A stretch of 10,948 bases of DNA from DASTCC01 sp035711465 (GTDB taxonomy: Bacteria; Acidobacteriota; Vicinamibacteria; Vicinamibacterales; SCN-69-37): NCBI GenBank assembly GCA_035711465.1, contig DASTCC010000557.1:1-10948 (forward strand). The letters are read 5' to 3'. Made by a program: the position numbers and the translations under genes. Under the pieces are notes generated by a model. It searched no databases. It saw only the letters and a program-made list of their open reading frames with translations, and was not told where the DNA came from. This document shows positions 1 through 7,100 of the stretch, piece by piece; position 1 is the stretch's first letter, and every line of letters begins with the position of its first letter.

Positions 1-2
1 AA

Positions 3-50
3 AAGCCCTAAGCCTCGAGGCTCAAGCCCCAAGTCCCAAGGCCAAGGCGC
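3..50. repeat. Degenerate tandem heptamer array upstream of dnaK
   Basis: Bases 3-37 read as five consecutive 7-base units close to AAGCCCC (aagccct, aagcctc, gaggctc, aagcccc, aagtccc). A 6-base unit and a last 7-base unit (aaggcc, aaggcgc) extend it to base 50. The block includes a perfect 12-base palindrome at 11-22. It ends just before the dnaK promoter. The unit length matches the heptamer arrays at 3622-3742, although the unit sequence differs. Its function is unknown, and the array may continue beyond the left edge. Confidence 0.5.
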
Positions 51-57
51 AGCTGCT

Positions 58-78
58 ATTGACACAAACACGCTCAGA
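58..78. promoter_or_regulatory. HAIR-like operator, candidate HspR binding site
   Basis: The HspR operator (HAIR) consensus is CTTGAGT-N7-ACTCAAG. Bases 58-78 read ATTGACA, then seven bases, then GCTCAGA. TTGA in the left half and CTCA in the right half match at the correct spacing, for 8 of 14 positions. The site overlaps the -35 box of the dnaK promoter, so a bound repressor would block RNA polymerase. The hspR gene at the end of this operon makes autoregulation likely. The match is partial, so this is a candidate only. Confidence 0.4.
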
Positions 79-88
79 TAAGTAGAAT
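59..88 (+). promoter_or_regulatory. Sigma70-type promoter of the dnaK operon
   Basis: A perfect -35 hexamer TTGACA (59-64) is separated by 18 bases from a -10 hexamer TAGAAT (83-88), which matches TATAAT at 5 of 6 positions. The start of transcription would fall near base 95, giving a leader of about 43 bases before the dnaK ATG. It is a vegetative-type promoter, as expected where heat-shock control is by a repressor and not by a dedicated heat-shock sigma factor. Confidence 0.7.
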
Positions 89-107
89 GAACGAGACTAA
101 AGTTTAA

Positions 108-129
108 GCCCCTTCTGGGGCCGAGGGAG
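108..129 (+). promoter_or_regulatory. dnaK leader hairpin and ribosome binding site
   Basis: A 5-bp hairpin (GCCCC 108-112, loop TTCT, GGGGC 117-121) lies one base before a strong Shine-Dalgarno sequence GAGGGAG (123-129). The spacing to ATG 138 is 8 bases and to GTG 135 is 5 bases, which favours the ATG as the start of dnaK. The hairpin could influence access to the ribosome binding site, but it is short. Confidence 0.5.
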
Positions 130-137
130 CGTACGTG

Positions 138-2057
<1,920 letters not shown>

Positions 2058-2084
2058 GCGCTCGGCGCGAGCGGTGAGTTGGTC

Positions 2085-3170
2085 ATGAATCTGTACGCGC
2101 TGTTGGGTGTCACCCGGAACGCGAGTCCGGATGAAGTGGAGCGAGCCTACCGCCGGCTCGCGCGCCGCTACCATCCGGGGATCAACCCCGGTGATCGCGA
2201 CGCCGAGCAGATGTACGAGCAGATTCAACGGGCCTACAGCGTCCTGGGGCATCCGGAACGGCGCCGCGAGTACGACCGCGGCGCCGCGCCGGCGGCCGCG
2301 ACGATCGAGACGACGGTGTCGTTCGCGGGCTTCGATTTCTCGACGCCGGCGCAGGGTCCGATGGCGGCGACGTTCTCCGAGCTGTTCTCGGACGTGTTCC
2401 AGGACGCCGCGCGCGAGGCGATCGCGCCGTCGCGCGGCGCCGATCTCGAGGCGCGCGTCGAGCTGTCCTTCGCGGACGCGATCCGCGGCGCGCAGGTGCC
2501 GATCTCGATCGTCCGGCGCGAACGCTGCGCGGCGTGCGCGGGCAGCGGTCTGTTGCCGCGGCCGGCGGTGACCTGCACCGCCTGCGGCGGGAGCGGATCG
2601 CGGCGTTGGGCTCGCGGCCACATGGTGTTCACGAAGAACTGCGAGCGCTGCGGGGGTGAAGGGCGCGTCTCGGTGCAGCCGTGCGGCGGCTGCGGCGCGT
2701 CCGGCCTGCAGGCGCGCAGCGAGGTCGTCACGCTCACCACACCGCCGGGCCTCGAAGCCGGGTCGCGGCTGGCGATTCCCGGCCGCGGCCATGCGGGCGC
2801 CCGGGGCGGGCCGGCCGGCGACCTCTATGTGGCCGTCGACGTCGGGGAGCATCCGTACTTCCGTCGCGCCGGCCGCGACTTGCTGATCACGATGCCGATC
2901 GCCATTCAGGAAGCGGCCTTCGGCGCCCGCATCGACGTGCCGACGCTCGACGGCCGGGTGCGGCTGCGGATTCCGCCCGGCACCACGTCGGGGCAGCGGA
3001 TCCGCGTGAACGGCTACGGCGTCCCGGCGACTGGCGGCGCCGAGGCCGGAGATTTGATCGCGGAGGTGCAGATCGTGCTGCCGCCGCTCCAGGACGACCG
3101 GTCGCGCGACCTGCTGCGCGAGTTCGCGCGGCTGAACCCGGCCGACGTTCGCGGACATCTGTTCGAGTAA
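2085..3170 (+). CDS. dnaJ: DnaJ-family co-chaperone with altered HPD motif (HPG)
   Basis: This is an Hsp40-type partner for DnaK, 361 residues from the ATG at 2085. GTGAG at 2074-2078 is a plausible ribosome binding site; an in-frame TTG at 2079 is less likely. The J domain covers residues 1 to about 65, but the invariant HPD tripeptide reads HPG (residues 30-32). The Gly/Phe region is short and poor in glycine, though it keeps the DIF-like segment FSELFSDVF. Four zinc-binding repeats of CxxCxGxG type span residues 148-207; the last reads CGGCGASG. Two C-terminal substrate-binding domains follow, including the typical GDLYVAVDVGEHPYFRR and RLRIPPGTTSGQ segments. HPD is needed to stimulate Hsp70 ATPase, so this protein may bind clients without normal J activity. 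The chaperone role is known for the family; its activity with DnaK here is uncertain. Confidence 0.93.
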   Translation: MNLYALLGVTRNASPDEVERAYRRLARRYHPGINPGDRDAEQMYEQIQRAYSVLGHPERRREYDRGAAPAAATIETTVSFAGFDFSTPAQGPMAATFSELFSDVFQDAAREAIAPSRGADLEARVELSFADAIRGAQVPISIVRRERCAACAGSGLLPRPAVTCTACGGSGSRRWARGHMVFTKNCERCGGEGRVSVQPCGGCGASGLQARSEVVTLTTPPGLEAGSRLAIPGRGHAGARGGPAGDLYVAVDVGEHPYFRRAGRDLLITMPIAIQEAAFGARIDVPTLDGRVRLRIPPGTTSGQRIRVNGYGVPATGGAEAGDLIAEVQIVLPPLQDDRSRDLLREFARLNPADVRGHLFE

Positions 3171-3179
3171 GGAGAGTTC

Positions 3180-3623
3180 ATGGCTGCCAAACGCGCCGTC
3201 ACCGGAAAGGGCTACTACATGATCAGCGCCGTCGCGTCGCGGTACAACATCCATCCGCAGACGCTGCGCCTCTACGAGCGCGAAGGGCTGCTGAAGCCGT
3301 CGCGCACGGAAGGCAACACGCGGCTCTACAGCGACGAGGACCTGCAGGAGCTCGAGACGATCCTGGCGCTGACGCGCGACCTGGGCGTGAACCTGGCCGG
3401 CGTCGAGATCATCCTCAACATGCGCCGCAAGATGGAGCGGATGCAGCGCGAGGTCAACGAGTTCATGCACTACGTCAAGGGCGAGCTCGCGCGCGGCCTC
3501 GGCGACTGGGAGCAGCGGCTCAACACCGCGCTCGTGCCGACCACGCCGGCGGATCTCGCCCCGCACAAGCCCGAGGCGCCGAAAGAAGATGTGATCGACG
3601 CCGAGCCGGTGGGGAAGAGCTAG
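3180..3623 (+). CDS. hspR: HspR-like MerR-family heat-shock repressor
   Basis: This is a 147-residue MerR-type DNA-binding protein. The winged helix-turn-helix occupies about residues 12-80, with the HspR-type signatures HPQTLRLYEREGLL (25-38), GNTRLYS (45-51) and GVNLAGVEIIL. A charged, probably coiled-coil helix follows at about residues 80-105. HspR represses dnaK operons by binding HAIR palindromes, and in Streptomyces DnaK itself is the co-repressor. The ribosome binding site AAGGAG overlaps the dnaJ stop codon, 9 bases lie between the genes, and an ATG start fits. The C-terminus (residues 137-144, DVIDAEPV) nearly repeats the DnaK tail DVIDAEVV, which is unusual for a MerR protein. No cysteine or metal-sensing motif is visible. 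The likely role is autoregulation of this operon through the site near bases 58-78. Confidence 0.9.
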   Translation: MAAKRAVTGKGYYMISAVASRYNIHPQTLRLYEREGLLKPSRTEGNTRLYSDEDLQELETILALTRDLGVNLAGVEIILNMRRKMERMQREVNEFMHYVKGELARGLGDWEQRLNTALVPTTPADLAPHKPEAPKEDVIDAEPVGKS

Positions 3624-3742
3624 TGCTGGGTGCTCGGTGCTAGGTGCTTGGTGCAAGGTTCCGGGGTGATGCCCTAGAAAAAAATAAGCGCGCGTCAGTT
3701 CGTTCCTGTGCACCGAGCACTTAGCACCGAGCACCCAGCACC
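3622..3742. repeat. Inverted pair of tandem heptamer arrays (MITE-like or hairpin element)
   Basis: The left arm (3622-3655) is made of 7-base units of type GTGCTNG. The right arm (3709-3742) is made of the complementary type CACNNAG. The arms are inverted repeats matching at 31 of 34 positions, with two of the three mismatches giving G-U pairs in RNA. They enclose 53 bases that include a run of seven A (3678-3684). The left arm overlaps the hspR stop codon. Transcribed, it would form a long stem after hspR. No target-site duplication or transposase is visible. It fills most of the gap between hspR and the following ATPase gene. Confidence 0.75.
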
Positions 3743-3751
3743 GTCGTGCGT

Positions 3752-3767
3752 TACACTCTCCGACGTG
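3752..3767 (+). promoter_or_regulatory. -10 box and probable leaderless start of the AAA+ ATPase gene
   Basis: TACACT (3752-3757) matches the -10 consensus at 4 of 6 positions. It is followed by exactly seven bases and then GTG 3765. Transcription would begin at or next to the start codon. No Shine-Dalgarno sequence is visible and no good -35 box is present 17 bases upstream. Confidence 0.45.
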
Positions 3768-4610
3768 ACGTGCCCGAAGTGCGATGGGACGAGATGGCGG
3801 CCGGTCGAGCGTGATGGCGTGCGGCGTGTCGAACGCTGCGACTGCTGGCGCGAGACCGTCACCGCCGCGCTCCTCGAAGAGGCGCGCATCCCGCCGCGCT
3901 ACGCGCGCTGCGATCTCGATCACTTCGTCGTCTATCCGAACGAACGCTTGATCGCCGCGCTCACGCAGGCCAAGAAGTTTGCCGAGAGCTTTCCGGCCGT
4001 CCGCAAGGGCCTCTGCCTGATCGGCCCTCCCGGCATCGGCAAGACGCACATCGCCGTCAGCCTGCTGCGGCGCGTGATCGTCGAGAAGAACGCCCGCGGG
4101 CTGTTCTACGACGTCCGCGATCTCCTCCGCGTCATTCGATCCACCTACAACCCCGTCGTCCGGACCGCGGAGATGGACATCCTGCGGCCGGTGATGGAAG
4201 CGGAGCTGCTCGTGCTCGACGATCTCGGCGCCGAGAAGCCCTCCGAGTGGGTCGAGGAGACGATGAACCTCATCGTCAACACCCGCTACAACGAGCGGCG
4301 ACCGACGATTTTCACGACCAATTACGAGGATCTCCCCGACGAGACCGAGCTCGATTCGCTGAAGGTCCGGGTCGGGTTCCGCCTGCATTCACGGCTCCAC
4401 GAGATGTGCGAGTTCCTCGAGTACGACGGCGGCGACTACCGCATGCTGCCGTCCAATGGCGGCGCCGACGATCTGATGACGCTCTGGAAGCGCGGCCGGG
4501 GACGCCGGACGCTCCCGGCGCGGACCCAGGGCCAGGCGCGCGCGCAGATCCGCGAGCCGCGCGAACCGAAAGAGCTGCAATGGCCGGGCGGCAAGGCCGA
4601 GCGCAAGTAG
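3765..4610 (+). CDS. DnaC/IstB-like AAA+ ATPase with N-terminal zinc motif
   Basis: The product is a 281-residue AAA+ ATPase of the DnaC/DnaI/IstB group, known for loading the replicative helicase or assisting transposases. Cysteines 3, 6, 25 and 27 form an N-terminal zinc-binding site of the type seen in DnaI-like loaders. Walker A is GPPGIGKT (87-94), Walker B is LLVLDDLGAE (Asp152-Asp153), and a sensor-1-like segment reads FTTNY. The C-terminal 40 residues are basic and probably disordered. Reading is open back to a GTG at 3708, but that stretch would be encoded by the heptamer repeat, so I prefer GTG 3765, which gives MTCPKC directly. There is no transposase beside it, which argues for a chromosomal housekeeping gene and against an IS21 helper. 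It overlaps hemW by 31 bases, so the two are probably co-transcribed. The helicase-loader role is inference. Confidence 0.85.
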   Translation: MTCPKCDGTRWRPVERDGVRRVERCDCWRETVTAALLEEARIPPRYARCDLDHFVVYPNERLIAALTQAKKFAESFPAVRKGLCLIGPPGIGKTHIAVSLLRRVIVEKNARGLFYDVRDLLRVIRSTYNPVVRTAEMDILRPVMEAELLVLDDLGAEKPSEWVEETMNLIVNTRYNERRPTIFTTNYEDLPDETELDSLKVRVGFRLHSRLHEMCEFLEYDGGDYRMLPSNGGADDLMTLWKRGRGRRTLPARTQGQARAQIREPREPKELQWPGGKAERK

Positions 4611-5797
4611 CCCCCGCGCCCGGCGGCGACGACACGATCGGGCTCTACCTGCACATCCCGTTCTGCCAGGCGATCTGCGGCTACTGCAACTTCAACCGCG
4701 GGCTGTTCGACGCCGATCTCAAGACGCAGTACGTGGCCGCGCTGGCGCGCGAGATCGCCGACGCCGATCTCGACGACGGCGCGCTGCCGCGACGCGCGGA
4801 CACGGTGTTCTTCGGCGGCGGCACGCCGTCGCTCTTGACGCCGGCCGAAGTCGAGCGTCTGCTGGCGGCCTGCCGCGATCGCTACGACGTCGCCGACACC
4901 GCGGAGATCACGCTCGAGACCAATCCCGAAACGGCAACCTTCGATCGCCTGCGCGGCTTCCGCGACGCCGGCGTCAACCGTCTCAGCTTCGGCGTGCAGT
5001 CGTTCGATCCTGCCGAGCTGGCGCGGCTCGATCGCGTCCACACCGCAGATCGCGCCGTCGCCGCCGTGCACCTCGCACGCGAGGCCGGCTTCGACAACGT
5101 CAGCCTCGATCTGATGCTCTGGCTGCCCGGCCAGTCGCGCGCATCGGCCGTGCGTTCCGCGTCCATCGCCGCGGAGCTCGCGCCCGAACACCTCTCGATC
5201 TATCTCCTCGAGATCTATCCGAACTCGCCGCTGCGCGACGCGATGGCGCGGGCGCTGGCGGCGCCGGCCGGCGCGAGTGTCAGCGAGTGGGCGCAGCTCG
5301 CCGACGACGAGGCCGCGGACATGTACCTGGAGGTGTTCGCGACGCTCGATCGCGCCGGCTACGAGCAGTACGAGATCTCCAACACCGCGCGGCCCGGCTT
5401 TTGGAGCCGGCACAACGTCAAGTACTGGCAGGGGGGACACTGGCGCGGATTCGGATGCGGCGCGCACTCGACCGTTCGGGGCCGGCGCTGGCGCAACGTC
5501 GCGGCGACGGTCGAGTACATCGCGAACATCCGGGACGGAGTGGATGTCCGTAGGGATCAGCAGGTCCTGGACGAGGACGCACGAATCGCCGAAGCGCTGT
5601 TCATGGGGCTGCGGCTCGCCGCCGGCATCGATCGCCGGAACTTTTCGTCACGGTACGGTGTCGATCCGTGGTCGCGCCACGGGGAGGTGTTCGACGGCTG
5701 CGTTTCCGACGGCCTGATCTGGCAGCACGAATCGCGATTCGGGTTGACCCGTCAGGGGATGCTCGTCGCCAACGAGATTCTCGCCTCGGTCGTTTAG
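4580..5797 (+). CDS. hemW: Radical SAM heme chaperone HemW
   Basis: HemW belongs to the HemN-like radical SAM family, but it binds and delivers heme and does not act as coproporphyrinogen oxidase. The product has 405 residues, the usual length. The iron-sulfur cluster motif is CQAICGYCNF (Cys29, Cys33, Cys36), with Phe in the place where true HemN has a fourth Cys. The SAM-binding glycine stretch FFGGGTPS and the segments ETNPET and RLSFGVQSF follow. HNVKYW and GFGCGAHS are typical HemW C-terminal motifs. The start is the ATG at 4580, inside the end of the ATPase gene in another frame, preceded by a weak AAAGAG. No later start codon before the cluster motif fits better. Some older annotation would call it HemN. 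Confidence 0.93.
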   Translation: MAGRQGRAQVAPAPGGDDTIGLYLHIPFCQAICGYCNFNRGLFDADLKTQYVAALAREIADADLDDGALPRRADTVFFGGGTPSLLTPAEVERLLAACRDRYDVADTAEITLETNPETATFDRLRGFRDAGVNRLSFGVQSFDPAELARLDRVHTADRAVAAVHLAREAGFDNVSLDLMLWLPGQSRASAVRSASIAAELAPEHLSIYLLEIYPNSPLRDAMARALAAPAGASVSEWAQLADDEAADMYLEVFATLDRAGYEQYEISNTARPGFWSRHNVKYWQGGHWRGFGCGAHSTVRGRRWRNVAATVEYIANIRDGVDVRRDQQVLDEDARIAEALFMGLRLAAGIDRRNFSSRYGVDPWSRHGEVFDGCVSDGLIWQHESRFGLTRQGMLVANEILASVV

Positions 5798-5860
5798 GGG
5801 ACTTTGGGGTGCGGGGTCGTCATCCGGTACGGTAAAGTAGAACTTCTTTTTAGGACAGGT

Positions 5861-5881
5861 GCCCTGCGTCAGGGCGGGAGG
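5861..5881 (+). promoter_or_regulatory. Hairpin directly abutting a Shine-Dalgarno site
   Basis: A perfect 6-bp hairpin (GCCCTG 5861-5866, loop CGT, CAGGGC 5870-5875) is followed immediately by GGGAGG (5876-5881), a strong ribosome binding site 6 bases before ATG 5888. It supports this ATG as the start and could modulate translation. The rest of the 90-base gap after hemW shows no convincing promoter, only a weak TAAAGT at 5833-5838. Confidence 0.5.
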
Positions 5882-5887
5882 CTTTTC

Positions 5888-6502
5888 ATGGAGTTGTCGG
5901 TTTCCCTGTCGGCAGTGCGCCGGCGGGCGGTTCTTGCGGCAGGGTTGGCCGGTCTACTGTGCGCCGCCTCGGGTGTTCGGGCGAGCCAGCCGCTCGTGGA
6001 CGTTTCGAGCCTTGGTGAAATCGAATTGGCCGCGCAGGATCCGGCGCCTCAACAGCCGGCCGCGCAGCAGGCCGACCCGCTCAAGTTCACGCACGACGGC
6101 AACATGCTGCTCATCTGGCAGATCAAGCCGGATCGGGCCGCCGACTTCGAGCTCGGCTGGAAGACCATCAAGGAAGCGCTCGCGGCCAATGCCAATCCGG
6201 ACATCAAGGCGTTTGGCGACTCGTTCACCGTCTCCAAGGTGAATCTCCCCGCCGGCGCGCCCACCGTCATGTATGTGTTCCAGCTGATGCCGGTGTCGAA
6301 GACGTACAGCTACAACCCGGTGACGCTGCTGTTCACCACGCTGAAGGCTCCGGCCGCCGATCCGGCCGCGACGACGCCTCCCCCGCCGCCGCCCGGCACC
6401 TTCACCGACGCGCAGGCTCGCGAAGTGTTCGACAAGATCAACGGCAGCTGGATCGATCCCAACGGCATCTCGCCGTGGCCGCTCGCGAAGATGCCCTGGT
6501 AG
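5888..6502 (+). CDS. Secreted protein of unknown function, 'KPD…ADFE' type (paralogue 1)
   Basis: The product has 204 residues. A signal peptide is clear: basic residues RRR, then a hydrophobic Ala/Leu/Val core, then a likely cleavage site after GVRA near residue 33. A Gln/Pro/Ala-rich linker leads to a core domain, in which the segment LLIWQIKPDRAADFE (KPD at residues 80-82) begins a strand-helix unit and VMYVFQLMPV forms a second hydrophobic strand. A run of six prolines interrupts the end of the domain before a final helix. The downstream gene shares the same strand-KPD-ADFE-helix layout, so the two are probably tandem paralogues. The pattern would fit a small alpha-beta (ferredoxin-like) fold, but this is a guess. 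I do not recognise a named family. It lies after hemW, with its own leader hairpin and terminator. Confidence 0.8.
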   Translation: MELSVSLSAVRRRAVLAAGLAGLLCAASGVRASQPLVDVSSLGEIELAAQDPAPQQPAAQQADPLKFTHDGNMLLIWQIKPDRAADFELGWKTIKEALAANANPDIKAFGDSFTVSKVNLPAGAPTVMYVFQLMPVSKTYSYNPVTLLFTTLKAPAADPAATTPPPPPPGTFTDAQAREVFDKINGSWIDPNGISPWPLAKMPW

Positions 6503-6545
6503 GCGATTGGCGGGCCCCCGATCGGGCCCAACCGAGCAGATACAC

Positions 6546-6585
6546 AACGGGACGCCGTGCGCATGCCGGCGTCCCGTTTCTTTTT
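6546..6585 (+). terminator. Intrinsic terminator between the two paralogues
   Basis: A perfect 11-bp stem (6546-6556 pairing with 6568-6578) with an 11-base loop runs into TTTCTTTTT (6577-6585). It follows the stop codon of the first paralogue by about 43 bases. The ribosome binding site of the next gene begins at 6589, only a few bases after the T-run. A second GC-only hairpin (6512-6517 with 6524-6529) lies upstream without a T-run. Confidence 0.88.
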
Positions 6586-6601
6586 CCCGAGGAGTTTCGA
6601 C

Positions 6602-7045
6602 ATGCGCGTGCTCGTCGCGGCGCTCGTCGTCGCCGGACTCGTCAGTAGCGCGGCCAGCTGGCACCTGCGGGCGCAGGGCGCGTCATCACAGCCGGCGCCG
6701 CAGAGCTACACCTTCCCGAGCGGCGCCGGGCTGCTGTTTTTCTACGTAAAACCGGACCACACCGCCGACTTCGAGGCCGTCATCAAGCGGCTCGGCGACG
6801 TCCTGACGGCCTCGCAGGACCCGGTGCGCCAACAGCAGGCGGCGTCGTGGCGCATGTTCCGATCGGTCGAGACGCACAGCGATCGGATCTACGTCTTCAT
6901 GTTCGACCCGGCGGTCGCCGGCGCCGACTACGATCCGGTGAAGATCCTGAACGACGGCCTGCCGGCCGAGGTGCAGGACCTCTATGCCAAGCTCAAGGGC
7001 GCGATCGTCAAGGTCGAGCGCATGGGGCTGGACAGGCTTCGGTGA
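6602..7045 (+). CDS. Secreted protein of unknown function, 'KPD…ADFE' type (paralogue 2)
   Basis: The product has 147 residues. An N-terminal signal peptide (MRVLVAALVVAGLVSS…) has a likely cleavage after HLRA near residue 24. The core begins LLFFYVKPDHTADFE (KPD at residues 50-52) and continues through a helix, a QQQAASW segment, the strand RIYVFMFDP, and a final helix after PAEVQDLYAKL. It resembles the upstream product at the KPD/ADFE block and at the YVF strand but lacks the polyproline insert. The start ATG 6602 is set by GAGGAG at 6589-6594 with 7 bases of spacing; the upstream in-frame start at 6557 would lie in the terminator. The function is unknown. Export to the periplasm or outer membrane is inferred from the signal peptide. 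Confidence 0.82.
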   Translation: MRVLVAALVVAGLVSSAASWHLRAQGASSQPAPQSYTFPSGAGLLFFYVKPDHTADFEAVIKRLGDVLTASQDPVRQQQAASWRMFRSVETHSDRIYVFMFDPAVAGADYDPVKILNDGLPAEVQDLYAKLKGAIVKVERMGLDRLR

Positions 7046-7048
7046 ATT

Positions 7049-7086
7049 CGGGTGCCGTCGGGTGTGCACGGGTGCGACGGGTGCGG
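7049..7086. repeat. Short degenerate CGGGTG repeat between convergent genes
   Basis: Four units starting CGGGTG follow each other with periods of 10, 10 and 9 bases (starting at 7049, 7059, 7069 and 7078). They fill most of the 55-base gap between a plus-strand gene ending at 7045 and a minus-strand gene ending at 7101. No terminator hairpin with a T-run is visible on either strand here. Confidence 0.5.
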
Positions 7087-7100
7087 GGCGGGAACCGATT

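Noticed and set aside
2681..3643. Plus-strand open frame of 320 codons overlapping dnaJ and hspR
   Set aside because: It is extremely Arg-rich and lies in the wrong frame across two recognisable genes, so it is a shadow frame.
3622..3742. CRISPR array or CIRCE element in the repeat region after hspR
   Set aside because: There are no regularly spaced identical repeats with unique spacers. Despite a passing likeness to TTAGCAC, the CIRCE consensus with its 9-base spacer is not formed.
3708..3764. GTG at 3708 as the start of the AAA+ ATPase gene
   Set aside because: The added 19 residues are encoded mainly by the heptamer repeat arm and resemble nothing in the family. GTG 3765 lies directly before the zinc motif and behind a -10 box.
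3765..4610. IS21 transposition helper IstB
   Set aside because: The ATPase core is similar, but no IstA-like transposase or terminal repeats of an insertion sequence are nearby, and the gene is coupled to the housekeeping gene hemW.
4436..5467. Long minus-strand open frame of 343 codons opposite hemW
   Set aside because: It lies antisense to a clear hemW, is Arg/Ala/Val-rich without recognisable motifs, and is the usual by-product of high GC with strong third-position bias.
4580..5797. Oxygen-independent coproporphyrinogen oxidase HemN
   Set aside because: The cluster motif ends C-N-F, not C-x-C, the N-terminal HemN features are missing, and the HNxxYW motif of HemW is present.
6512..6529. 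GC-only hairpin GGGCCC…GGGCCC as a terminator
   Set aside because: It is not followed by a T-run. The stronger stem at 6546-6578 with its T-run is the better terminator.
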